A DNA stretch of 64,000 nt from Baylisascaris procyonis (Eukaryota; Nematoda; Chromadorea; Rhabditida; Ascarididae), in the NCBI GenBank assembly GCA_037389465.1, contig JAZARR010000212.1:4983001-5047000 (forward strand). The letters are read 5' to 3'. The notes beneath the pieces are model-generated. The model worked only from the letters and a program-made list of their open reading frames with translations, did not search any database and was not told the origin of the DNA. The stretch's first letter is position 1. Every line of letters begins with the position of its first letter. Of this stretch, positions 12,230-26,620 are shown one piece after another. The translations under genes and the position numbers were made by a program.

Positions 12230-14029
12230 ATGAAAGGTGATGATGTAATTGTTCTTTCTGATGACAATAGCCACCATGATGGAAACATATCAGTATTACA
12301 AAACGCTTTCAGTGGTCAGACTTATTTGTTGTATTTATTAGCGTCTATGTTGAAGCCTTGAATTGTTTCATTACTAGTTCATTTTTTAACTTTCAGTTAT
12401 GCATTACGTTAGTGCAATTAGCCAACATCACCCCTAATGCCTTTAATTGCCAGACTTCGATGAAAATACAGAGCATCTTTTTATGCTTTCATAAGGTCAT
12501 TCTTTTTTCTCTTTTCTTTTTATTCGGCTGTAAAACAGTTCTTGCCATCCTATTTGCAATAAATAGATAATTTTTAGCTGATCAGTGTGCTGCAGTATCC
12601 AAATCGGACAACTCTACGGCTATTGGTGTAAGCATTGACGATAGCAATGCGGTATTTTTGCGGCAGCATTCATCCGAACACGCCAATTTCGATGAGCAAA
12701 TCGAGGTCATTGAGAAGAATGGCATTCCAAATATTGAGTGCTAAAGCAGATTTGATCATTTCAGGGGCTAAAATTTTATGCGCCACTTTTTCCACCCTAT
12801 TCAGCATAAAGATTGCCTTCTCTTCAAAAGTACCATGTAGCTGCAACTTTAGATACGTTTGGATGTACTATGCCAAATCAGCACTTTTTTTTTTAAATTT
12901 TAAACCACCCTTAAATTTATATCTTCATGTGAAGAATCTTCTGTAGTGAATTTCTTGGGCAACAACAAGTCTTCATAAGTGGGATTTCCGCTTTTTAATG
13001 ATTCAGTGACGGCTATTTTTAGAGAGAAGATGAACAATGTGTTAATGATGAAGGATCTCGTCGAATTACTGCGTCAGCCGCCGAACGTTGTGTTGTTTCG
13101 GTATTGGATGCGAGTCTACTTGCTGCTTTTGGTTATTTTCTTTTCCATTCAAATTGCTTTCTAGCATTCGTCAAATTGTTTTTTTTTTTTCATATGCCTA
13201 TCCATTAACTTGTGATGCAAAGCTCGAAAATCTTTTACGCATTTTTATATGAGTCAATCGTTAATCGGGAATGGAATAGTTATTCTTATTGTTTGTATTA
13301 TTGCAAAAGCGTGCTTTATTTTGTTTAAAAATTGCATAGTTGTGACCCAAGAAAAGATCTTTTAAAAGTTCTAAAGCAATTAAATTAAATAAAGCTTGTG
13401 GCGCAAATTTAGAAGTTAAATTGCTCGTCTCACATTCGTTCTGATGAAATTGATACAGCGGTACCGTAAACTATACTGCAAACATTTTGAACTTTTTTTG
13501 GATTGGAACTGTAAAATTTGGTGAGGTTGAGGGTCACTTTTTTATTACTTCTGGCAAAGTGTTGGCACTTCTCTCTTTAAATTCTCTCTCACAACGTAAA
13601 AGTTCTGTGATATCTTGCTAAAATATTTTTGTTTTTCGCTCATCAACTTTTGATTGCCCTGATTGAATATTTGGAAAAGCAGTTTATTGAGATGGTTTGG
13701 AGGAGGCAATGCGAATAGTGTTCACTGAGCAGGGTATTCCAAGTGAAGTGCGTCACAGCGATGGACTCGGTATGTGTGTTCGTTGGAAAATGAAAGCCTT
13801 CGAAGACATTTTTAAGAATGACGCGGAGGCCAATTCAACTTCTGACAGATACGAAGCAAGTTATCGAATTTACTTTCATGCATCGTGCACCTCATTCCTT
13901 TGGACACGGAACTGAGATTTTCGGACCTATATAATTCTTATGCTTCTGTGCTATTAAATGAAGGGCAGAGCGCTTTCGTTCTGTCCGCTGCCGAGGTTTT
14001 AAATACTGTGGAACGCAGATGTATGCTCA

Positions 14030-14107
<78 letters not shown>

Positions 14108-16547
14108 ATTGTTCCTGCACGGAAAAGGCGAGAGTTTGTATAGCTCACTTAATAACGTTTAGGTGAGGAAAGTGATAGCAAATCAAGAATGTGGCGCTTA
14201 GTTGATTTTCATTCGTTGATAGAAGTTACTTGAGGTTTACTGGCGTGATGTGACGGTGTGTGTTGACGGATTGAAGTTCAACGAGTTGGTCGAGAAGAAT
14301 ACGCTTCTTAATTTCATCGATGACTACAGTGGATCAAACGCCATCGTAACACTTGCCGTTTATGGACCTCACAGTAAAAAGAATGAGGTTCTTGTGCAGT
14401 AGTTTCTATAGTAATTACGTTTATTGAAAATCTGTGATTACTGAGGGGATTCATAAGGAACTTTAACTGATTTGGACATCTTAAACTGAACAGTTGATAA
14501 ACTTCTAGGAACGAATGTTAGCAGACAAAATTAATTTTTGTTGTTCTTGGATTGTTTATGGCTATGTTTTGAAATTTTTGTTAAGTGTATTTTAGTTTGT
14601 CATTGATCGATACGAATTGTTGATATATTTCAGCTGTCTCCGATTCTTTTTGAAGCGTTCGAGAAGAAGCGAACTCAAATTCGATTCATTTGTTCGGCGA
14701 TGGAAATGGCATTAATGATATTACGGTCGCATCGTTCGATTGCACGTTGGAAACCCGACTTCACCACTATATTCGAGAGAGTTCGGGGAAAACCGGAGGT
14801 GAAATATTTTTGTTCTTTTTGGTTTCTCCACGGAAAATGTGGCATACAACTTTTTAACTTTTCGTGATCCATGGGATAATAAAATCACTTACTTTTTATC
14901 GTTGTCTCACTTACTTTTTATCGTTGTCAATGCAGTTGCCGAATTCGAAAAAAATTCCCATTGTTTTGAATGGAATGTGTAAAGCCTCAATGTTATGATT
15001 GCGCCGTCTGGCTCTACTAAGATATTCAGGAGTGGAAAAAAAATTTTTTTTTTTGCGTTTTAGATGCAATTGCGAGACTCGGAAGAAACTTTCTAGATAA
15101 TCAGTTGCTGCTTCAGATTACCTATAGATGTGTCCTATTAATACCCAGTTTTCATTAAAATCTAGAAATATAAAAAAAAAATTCACAACCCTTTTCTAAA
15201 TGTAAAATAATAAATTTTCCGCAATTGTTTAAAAAAAAAAATCAGATTTAACAGACATTTTTAGTGTCATTTTCATATTAAGCAGCCTGGTCAACTCACA
15301 ACGGTATGGTTTTAGTGGAAAATTTTATCAATAAAATCATCGAACTGGAAAGTGGATCCCACTTTGTATAACTATGTTCATGTGATTTTCACTCATCTTT
15401 ATCCCTTTCTTGGTGTTGATTTGACAAATTTCTTCTGATAGACCTCTATGAAAGATTTCTTGCTAATACGTTGCAAAATACGCTATTTTTAATCGCATTT
15501 CGAGCTTGTCTTGCATAATTGATATGAGTTCCACTTTTTTTTCGTTATACCTCAGCTTAGCCTGGATTCATTGCAACATAATATTAATCTCTTATTGAAG
15601 TTGATATACTTACTATGTCAAGTGTAAGGAAGATTCGAGGAACTTATGCATAGGATAATCACTATAGATGTGTAACAACTCATTATAGGGTTCTGGATTG
15701 GCTACCGATTGGTGGATGAAGATGCTCATGCATGTGCATCGGTTGGGAAATGAAGAAAGAAGGGCACTAGTTGCAAGATTTCCGAATGTCTTCGATTTGG
15801 CTAAAAGGTATTTTCGATTTTTCTTCCTCTTGTCGAGTAAATGACAGATGTCAGTTGTATCGGTGGTTTGTCACCATTGACTATCTTTCGCTAAAGGAGG
15901 TGATTTCCTGGTGTAGTTTATTATTCTTCAATAACTATTTATTTTCCATATAATTTAGTATTGAAAATTTTCTCATTTTAGCTTCCCCTTGTGTTCTTCT
16001 CCCCCTCTTCTCTCTCTTTCCGTTTCGATAGCAGTTACAGGAAACACTTTTGGGAAGTTAAAAAAAAAAAACTTTCGCGCTTACCAGTGGTACGTTGAAT
16101 TGTCATTCACTAGTGAAAAGGCAGATCTCGGAGACCTTTTCATATCCATCCTAAAACCTCAATGAAATAGTATTCAAATACATAAAAAATATATAAATAA
16201 CAAATAAATAAACAACGATGTTTATCTAGAGCGAATCGAAGCGTCATAAAAATATATACGCTTTCAGAATTTGTTGTTTGGATGACGAGCATTAAAAAAT
16301 ATCGGCATTCAATTTATTGCTGGCTGTAATATACCCTTTTTAATTTACTAGCATTCATATATGCTCAGATGGCGTCGAATTTAGCGAATTTCCTTTCAGA
16401 CTCAAAGAATTGGGTCAAAAAGAGGGTATCAGTTTGATCGCGCAAACGAGAACTAGTACAAATCGATGCATTGGTCCAGTCATCTCGCAGAAGATTTTCC
16501 TTCTTCTAACTAGTGATTCTGGCATGGAGATCGTTGATGACTCATGA
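12230..16547 (+). CDS. eme-1: EME1-like subunit of the MUS81-EME1 structure-specific endonuclease
   Basis: Nuclear protein expected to pair with MUS81 to cut branched DNA at stalled forks and recombination intermediates. Nine exons: 12230-12314, 12578-12705, 13023-13131, 13692-13855, 14235-14387, 14634-14798, 15689-15807, 15848-15912, 16369-16547; they join in phase to 388 residues. The N-terminus holds DVIVLSDDN, a SUMO-interacting-type motif next to acidic residues. The inactive ERCC4-type nuclease domain follows: CVVSVLDASLLAAFDGLEEA, then VRHSDGLGMCVRW and DVTVCVDGLKFNEL. A helix with QIRFICSAMEMALMIL and a C-terminal HhH2 region (ATDWWMKMLMHVHRL, TSTNRCIGPVISQKIF) match the EME1 order, as I recall it. 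No ERKxxxD catalytic motif is seen, as expected for EME1 rather than MUS81. Exon 2 has alternative phase-0 donors at 12628 and 12651. The end of exon 8 is the least certain junction. CAG at 12220-12222 could be a trans-splice acceptor. Confidence 0.78.
13856..14234 (+). other. Probable GC-AG intron of eme-1 containing an AT microsatellite
   Basis: Exon 4 of eme-1 must end in phase 0 to reach the next exon, which reads VYWRDVTV. The only well-placed donor is GCAAGT right after GAA at 13855, the known consensus of the minor GC-AG intron class. The nearby GT donors (GTATGT at 13771, GTTATC at 13860) give the wrong phase. The acceptor is TTGAG at 14230-14234, with AAG alternatives a few bases upstream in the same phase. 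The intron also holds the repeat at 14032-14105. Confidence 0.5.
14032..14105. repeat. AT dinucleotide microsatellite in eme-1 intron 4
   Basis: About 37 uninterrupted AT units between the GC donor and the acceptor. It creates spurious open frames of alternating Ile and Tyr in both strands, which are not genes. Confidence 0.97.
14885..14928. repeat. Exact 22-bp tandem duplication in eme-1 intron 6
   Basis: The unit from TCACTTAC to GTTGTC occurs twice head to tail with no mismatch (14885-14906, 14907-14928). A recent slippage or duplication event is the simple explanation. Confidence 0.9.
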
Positions 16548-16607
16548 AATTGCTAATAGGCACTAGTAAAAGTCGACGCGCATCAGTTTTTTCTCAGACT
16601 TTTTTTT

Positions 16608-16613
16608 AATAAA
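16608..16613 (+). terminator. Candidate polyadenylation signal of eme-1
   Basis: AATAAA lies 61 bases after the eme-1 stop codon at 16545-16547, a normal distance for a nematode 3' UTR. It is the first such hexamer after the stop. Confidence 0.55.
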
Positions 16614-18071
16614 TTATTCAAGGACCTACCCCATCTAATAATTTGAGCATGCAGTACGATTAAAACTAAAGAGCTTTTGAAGCTTTTTCTTTTACGGCCA
16701 TTAAGCGATTAATTCGCTAAAAGTGATGTTATGCTGATCGTAATAAGGCACTTTTTGATCTGGGCAGTAGTTTTTTTTAGTGCTCATTTTCTTCCTGAAG
16801 TTTGTATAATAGCTCTCGATTAACAGCTTTACTAATTCCATATTCAAAAGCTTTCAGTTATTTTTGTCTTTGAAAAATGAGGAAGCCAGTTATCGAGGTT
16901 TCTTTTCCTTTTATCCGATGTTACCGGGTTTCGCATGTAACTTTCTTTTTTTTTTTTTCATAATGGCGTCGTTCGACTAGGGGGCGTTCTTGATGAGTTT
17001 GGGCGTGAAAATTGAAGACGGTGATACCCTCATCGGAAGTGAATCTCTCGAGATAGCACTTAACTGAATAGTTTTGCGCTAATGCTAGAAGTGCACATAT
17101 AAGGGATCTCAGTTCTTATACACTGTGCCTATATTCTGTGCATATACGTTTATTGCCGTTATATGTTGTTGCCTTCAACTGACATATGTTGTTGACGCAT
17201 CGTTTTTACGGAAACAGCTCACATCCAACTGAATCGAGTGCCTTTTACCGTCACAACGTTGTCGACAAACATCAGCCTTATAATGCAACGCAAAAAGAAA
17301 TGGAAAAAAAGCAAGCCTACAATGAACGGTTTCGATTACAAATTTTTATAGAATATTATCATACAGATTTCATCGCAAAAACCTTAAAAAAATGGATGTT
17401 ATATACAAAAATACAAAAAAAAAGGAAGAAAAAATGCACAACGAATTTCATCTACCGATGGCGAGACGTTTCAATATGAATGAACGACCCACCAGAAACG
17501 ATAGAGTACCATTTAAATGATATTATTAACTTTTAAGTTAAATGCGGCATTTTGCACCATTAAAATTGCATATAAACAAACAGAAAGAAATTTTATACAA
17601 TGTTTCGTTCTCCTTCATTTCCAAAGAGCAAAAAAAAAAAGAATTTAAATTATACGATGAAAAGCCGTGATAAGCGTGGGAAGATGTCTTATTACTTTGC
17701 TGCAATGATTTTAAAGTCATTTTTCCATCATTTTAGAAGGGTTTTTTTTTTCCTTTAGGAAAGACGAAGAAGGGGATAACAGTGTTATGTTTCTCAACAC
17801 CTAGACTAAAACTTTTCGCGATTAAACATAACCTCCCGCTTAATAAAAACTACAAAATCATGTAGATAAATCTTTGGCGGATAAATTGATATACTCCCTT
17901 AAACATGCAACTGCAAAATTGCTCAGCTACCAATATGAGGCTGTAAACAGTGCAAGCAAGCACAGCACTAGTTTACCTGTGCAGATATGCGCTCCAAAAA
18001 CAGCGATAGGAGATTTAAATAAAAACAAGACTGTAGCAACTCAGAACGCAAATAATAAGAGCATAACGAGG
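16614..18071. other. Convergent intergenic region downstream of eme-1
   Basis: It lies between the 3' end of eme-1 (plus) and the 3' end of the coiled-coil gene (minus). An open stretch at about 16985-17066 on the plus strand ends AFLMSLGVKIEDGD..LN and could be a terminal exon of another gene, but no splice-compatible partner was found. Plus-strand frames at 17186-17479 and 17874-18077 are lysine- and asparagine-rich, show no domain, and look like chance frames in AT-rich DNA. Confidence 0.45.
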
Positions 18072-21000
18072 TCATGAAGTGAAACGTGGTTGAGATGATT
18101 CACTCGGGAGACGTTCTTCCACACGTGAACAATCGGGGCTGGATGCGATTGCACTCGCATCTGTGCTCAAGTCGTGCAGATAATCAAATTCGGCAAGTGC
18201 AATCCGCTCCTTACGTCCGAATTGTTTGAACGTCGCCTCTCGAACGGTCCGTCGTGGCGGTATGAACCGTACCAAATCACCGCGGCGTCGAAGCTGTTTT
18301 CCTATTAGCTCGAGTGTTACGGAATCCTCATCCGATGAAAAACTTGCGCCTTTCTCCAACTCCTGTAAATCCTTTTTTTTTGTCACACGAAGGAGAGGGA
18401 AATTTGGAGGAAAAAACTTCATATTCCGAAGGGAATTCAGGAAAAAAAAAGTCACACCTAGGAATGAAATTTGGTCTCCATACAGTGTTTTTATAATCAT
18501 CCCTCCAGCAAATAACAGACGTTTTTCCGTGATTGAATGAACATCACAACCTCCCATACAACTGAATGAACAACACAACCCATACAACTGTTAGAAAATA
18601 ATTACGCAATCGGAGTAAAAGTGAAGATCTACCTATGAAGGGTGCAGTGCATATCTTCCACTAAATTTGAAATCTCGATAATAAAACATGTCATAATCTC
18701 AACGATTTTTTATAGAGGCTCAACAACAGAAAGATTTTTTTAAACAACTGACCGATGAGTTAAGGGTGCTCTACGGTATAATTGTCTGTCCCCGAAATGA
18801 AGGGAATGGGACCGTTTTTGTATGCTTTGTTCAGCTCTTGATCCTGATTACCATGCTTTATAGGATAAAAGATTCAAAGCGGATGAAAAATGCGCAGCAC
18901 CGTTAGCAGGCGAAATAAAAAGTTTATTTTTTAGGAGGCAAGGATGGGGGGTGGGGGTGGGGGGTGGGAGGTCAGAACAGCGAAATCTGGATACCACGTT
19001 CTGAGAAAGAAGCTGACGAGGGCTCAGACGGGAACGGGAGAGTGCTAGTGACGAGTGTCGCTGCGGAATGCTGACGTCTCCAACGGTAGCGATCAACGCA
19101 GGCAGCTCGCTATCTGAAAATGACCGACGAACCGCCTTTCTTCTCCGTCGTCCACACACAACGTTGCCCTCGAAAAACGTGCATTCACTCGACTCGTCTT
19201 CCCTCTGAAATCACCACTTATAGAAGGAACCATGTCATATCCACATCCAAGGTAACACATAGGTTATGTTCCTTCCTTTTACCTGAACAACCGCCGAGTT
19301 TGAGAGTCGCAAGCCCATTGACTACGTCACATAAAGGTTATAACTCAAGGATGTCATAAATTTTAACAGAGACAAAAGCTTTAATCACCTGAATTCAATC
19401 TTCTATGCCTAGGTTTAGTTCAGGTTCAAGCGTACTTTTATGCTCAAACTATTTAAGACAAGGGAACCTTCAAGTTGCTATTTACAAGATCACATGAAAC
19501 TTACGTCATAAACTGGTGTGGGTGAGCGCGGCGTTTCGGCAACACTTGGACTATCGCAATGGGTCGACGTTCGAAAATTGCGAACTTCATCAGGCAAATC
19601 GTTCACCTGTGTCGAGAAGTTCGTTTCGAAGAGGTTGGCGCTCGACTGTGAAAGTGCACATAGCGCTTCACCTGCACCCAACGAGCCTTGCCCAACCGCC
19701 AGACAGCACACACGTTCCTCGCGATTTAGACGCTCATGCCTCAACTGACATTGCAGCTCTGTCTGCAAATACGTTAATATCGGCTGCGTATCAACGTCAA
19801 CAATATTCATTTGTTTAATATCAACGCTACACGAGTAAACTACTCCTCAATCCTCCGTAATTTGGAGGAAATTCAATGGGAACGAGGTGGTTATCAACAG
19901 ATCACGCAAAAAGCCGGAAAAATTGCAGGCGTAAAAGCCTGCGTAGAAAGGTGTAAAGGAAGAAAAAGACAGGAGAAGGGTTGGGCAGCGAAGTTATACA
20001 TGAGATAGAGAGAGACTAAGCGCTCTATATACATGCTTGATCTTTTTCTCTTTTATCGAAATGGCGGTGTCTGACAATGCAAATTAAAGGCTGCAAAATA
20101 TTATGGATCCCACTGTCAACGTCTGAATCCCAAAGTCACGAAAACTGCAGCAAAACGGAAGATCTTTGCCTAAAATTTGCAAAGATCTAGGATCTGCGCA
20201 AACCGTTTGTAAATCCCGCACAGGATTATTAAAGCTTCATCTAGAAGCACGTTATCGACCTAATTATGAACGCTCTCACTAACGAATACGCAGATTCAGA
20301 CAGCTTCTAGAGGATGTATATCGTCCGGCACAAAAGTGGACTGACTTGGGATTTTGGCTACAAATGCGAGAGGTCATGGGTGAAAAATTTCAACATCAGC
20401 ATTAACGCCATAACTAAATTCCCTGCGCCCACCTGTCCATTTTTTGGGAATGGCCCTCTGTGTATGATTTTACTGCAGATTTTTTTTTGTATATTATGGA
20501 CAACTTTGCTTTCTGAAGAAGAGTCATTAGAGAAAAACGACTGTTACTCTCTTCTACCAAAACGTCGAAGATCCGTGCGCTGAATGCTATCAAAAAGGTT
20601 TCGTCAGGTGGAAGTACCATAAAAACTTGGCTGCACCAGAAAATGGCGTTATAAAATTAATGGGGCATTATCTAACTTACAAACATACCCTCAGCAATCA
20701 TTAGCAACATAAAACATTTCAAGTTGTGTTATGCAGCAAAACAGCAAACGCTTCATTCTTTGCAAGAAGTTATAAAATATAAGAACAGGAAAAGGAACAA
20801 ACGAACAATGAGAGCGTCTGAATCACGTAATCGCCTTCTAAGATTCTGATTCTTATGACGTTCTGACTCGATGGCTCGTTGTGCAACCACAACAGCACGT
20901 GTCGCTTTTTCGGCCACTCGTTTCATATATTCACATTCATTCTGCAAGCAAATTTTAATCATTTGCTCTGGAATTTCAAATTCTTCTCATTTCTTTCTCA

Positions 21001-23152
21001 TAAAACTTCCAGAATGAAAAAAAATGAAAAGTCTCTTCAACTTTCTTTTTCCAGAACGAAAACGCTACGCAATCTCGAATAAAATTTATTCAACGAAACT
21101 TCATTCCAGTGTGGTCATTAAATTTCCCCCTTTCCAGCAAAAATGAATAAATTCGAGAATTTCCACGCTAATGGCAGATTCGCTAATAACGATCAAAACA
21201 TAACAAATCATCTTGTACATTGAGATAATTCATTCGAATGCTTTCAGAGATTTTTTAAAATCTATTTCATTTTATTTATTTATTTTTTTTTAATGCAATA
21301 CTCTCAAAAATTATTTAGAACACACTATTAGTTCCTTGATGTTTTTTCCCTTCAAACGATACTTTCACTTGGAATAATTATATGCTTTATTCTGAGTTCA
21401 TTTCATTAAATAAATAAAAAAAAAACAAAATATTACTACAAATATAATGGCCGAAGAATTAAGTAGCATCATAAAAAGCTAAAAAAAAAAACGAATAACT
21501 TCTCTGCATGTTTAACTATATATATTAAAATCGGGCACAATTTGCAGTTCTAGCAAAACAAAGCGAAAGGTGTAAAGAGTCAATACTTTATTTGGCAATA
21601 TTCCACAGCGGCCATGCTTGCAGCCTCCAAATTAGTCAACATTAAAGGAACTAACTGAAGAGAAGCTCACAGAAGAGGGGAAGTTCTTGCATGCAAAACC
21701 CAATCGATTTACTACAGCAAATATATTTTGCAGTAATCTTTCATTTCTAGTGGGATCCGCAACCGGAAGCTTCAATATTGGAGAAAACTTCAGCGATGAA
21801 AAAATGGGTTATGAAACAATTTTTTTGGATCCTGGCTCTTAACAGAATTGGATACTTATCCTGGAAGCTTCGTTCCTATCCACACAATAAAATTCAAAGA
21901 CTAAAAAATGCGTGGAAGATCAGAGAGAAGGTCACACACTGGCTCCGTAATATGTAATTTTTGCGGAGCCGAAAAAATAGCTCCTATAGTATGAATTATC
22001 AAAAACAACTGATGAATTTACATACCATTCAAAATAACAAAAAAAAAAAGATAGCTTAGCAAAGCTTCTAAGAGAAAAGAAACCTGAGCCGCAGCGATTT
22101 GCTCTCTGTATCGATGACGCTCCTCTTTAAAACGCCTCTTCAGCTTCCTTAGTTCACATTCGCACTGCTGCAGCTGAAGTTGGGAAAAACTAAATTGTTG
22201 CAGCATCATATACACAACAAACATCCTCTATGTACTAAATGGGTGATGGATAAGTAGCGACCTGTCAGACAGATGAAAAAAAAAAGATGAGAGGAACAGA
22301 AATAGTAATGCATGAGCACCGCAAAAACGAAAACCCAAAAGTTTTTACAAGAGAATAGACGAAGAATCTGCAATTCCATAAACGCCCTATGGCCTCTCGC
22401 AACAACAATACAATGTCGTATATCCTTAGCTATATACTTTTTGAGAAAACAAAACGACGAAAATATAAAAGTAATAAGAAGAGCAAGTACCTGAGCAACG
22501 TAGTTGTTCTCGTAGTCCGAATCGGGAAGAGTACAAAGAGTTTGTGAGGCGTTGGTTGGACTTGCTTCGCAACTCCCATACTCAGAGGTTTTTACTGCAC
22601 CATCACACTGTCTCGACTCATGAACTGCTCCACACATAGTGGCCCTTCAACGCGAATACGAACAAATTAAACAAAAACGATAAATGTGAAATATATTCAT
22701 CATATAATTTTAGAAGAAAAATTAACTCGTCTCATTTGATAACTTTTTTCGCAATGAATTTCGCAATAAAAAAATAACTCTAACATGAAAAGAGCTTTGA
22801 AAGTGCGTCACAATTTATTTCCCGAATAAAAATTTGCAATGAGATACTGCAATATGCGTCGCTACTTGTCATCCCATGAAAATGTACTTTTCCAGTTGAA
22901 GAGAAAACAAGCGAACCCGTTCTGCTGTACGACGTGTTGTGAAGCGACATTAACGATCGGTCGCGATGGAGGGACTATAACGCCACCGGGACATGATCGG
23001 GTTGGTCTACCCTTTTTGGGTGCAGTCACTATCGAATACGGAGCCGCTGGTCGACTCCACGATGCACCACCAATATAGATTGCATCCTTCGACGAACGCC
23101 ATGCAGGGACTGGCGAACATCTCAAAGAATATCGCGATTCCTCATTGCGTTT
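18072..23152 (-). CDS. Coiled-coil protein of unknown family, N-terminus incomplete
   Basis: Seven minus-strand exons give one continuous frame: 22917-23152, 22491-22644, 22084-22173, 20803-20941, 19505-19839, 18995-19204, 18072-18362, 484 residues so far. I do not recognise the family. The first part is basic and proline-rich (PAAPYSIVTAPKKGRPTRS). A coiled coil spans roughly residues 130-205 (ELRKLKRRFKEERHRYREQI, then ATRAVVVAQRAIESERHKN). A Ser/Pro-rich tract follows (SVAETPRSPTPVYD), then an acidic-to-basic switch (EDESSECTFFEGN, GRRRRKAVRRSFSDSELP) with a kinase-type RRSFSDS motif, and a conserved-looking tail (FIPPRRTVREATFKQFG). The best donors are GTAAGT after exon 5 and CAG/GTTT and CAG/GTAC after exons 3 and 2. 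The first junction (22917 to 22644) and the one after exon 4 use weak sites; Met 22637 is an alternative start. A cytoskeletal or trafficking scaffold is a guess only. Confidence 0.62.
18534..18588. repeat. Imperfect tandem repeat of about 27 bp
   Basis: Two near-identical units beginning TGAATGAACA and ending CATACAAC lie head to tail (18534-18562 and 18563-18588). The first has three extra bases. It sits in the last intron of the coiled-coil gene. Confidence 0.75.
18945..18970 (+). other. G-quadruplex-type G-run cluster
   Basis: Four G runs of six, five, six and three bases, each separated by a single T, lie on the plus strand immediately downstream of exon 6 of the coiled-coil gene (which is read on the minus strand). 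The transcript would carry the C-rich complement 25 bases after the donor site at 18994. Confidence 0.75.
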
Positions 23153-26075
<2,923 letters not shown>

Positions 26076-26157
26076 CAAACAACAAAGTATATGTAATACC
26101 AACATTGCACATAACGATGCGTTTAAAAACCGAAAAGGTGGTTAACGAAAGCGAATA

Positions 26158-26620
26158 TTAGAGATGATGATGAATAGAGACATGGAGGAATGTTGAAAAA
26201 AGGAGATTATATGTGATAATTAGTGATAAGTGATATGAGGCGAATATCGACGATAGATCACACTGCTCCAAACTTCTCTTAAAGCATGATAAATTATCAG
26301 CTATTATCATATCATATGGTAAATACTTCCAGATGGGAACAACACGATAAGCAAAAGAGTTCAGCAAATCAGTTCGATTAGTTGATTTAATTTCAATTTG
26401 AAGAGGGTGAAGCTTCGAGCGCAGTGCAAACATTGTAAACGAGAAAATACTCTCGAACGGAATGCCTGAGAAACCTTTAACGATCTTGAAAGCATAAATG
26501 TAAATTTTACTGATGTAAATGAGATATCCCTCGTTATTACTATTATAATCCGCTTCATACTGAATGCGCTTATTGATGGATTCCGTATGACTACATGTGA
26601 TATTCGTTGATGTTCCTCCA
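26158..26620 (-). mobile_element. Non-LTR retrotransposon (LINE) fragment, C-terminal end of reverse transcriptase ORF
   Basis: A minus-strand frame stays open for about 460 bases and carries the C-terminal pattern of LINE reverse transcriptase proteins: AFKIVKGFSGIPFESIF, then a basic linker, then FAYRVVPIWKYLP and LSCFKRSLEQCD. In CR1- and jockey-like elements this block (R-V-V-x-x-W-x-x-L-P ... F-K-R-x-L) ends the ORF. The catalytic RT core is not present nearby, so this is a 5'-truncated copy, the usual outcome of LINE insertion. It starts about 85 bases from the AT microsatellite. Confidence 0.72.

Noticed and set aside
13885..14120. Open frames rich in alternating Ile and Tyr
   Set aside because: They are translations of the AT microsatellite; the same applies at 25861-26112 and the first part of 49774-50184.
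18226..18540. Plus-strand frames over the end of the coiled-coil gene
   Set aside because: Shadow frames of the last minus-strand exon, which has a phase-matched acceptor and a conserved-looking tail.
19516..19818. Plus-strand frames of 76-100 codons
   Set aside because: Antisense to exon 5 of the coiled-coil gene, whose GTAAGT donor and phase support the minus strand.
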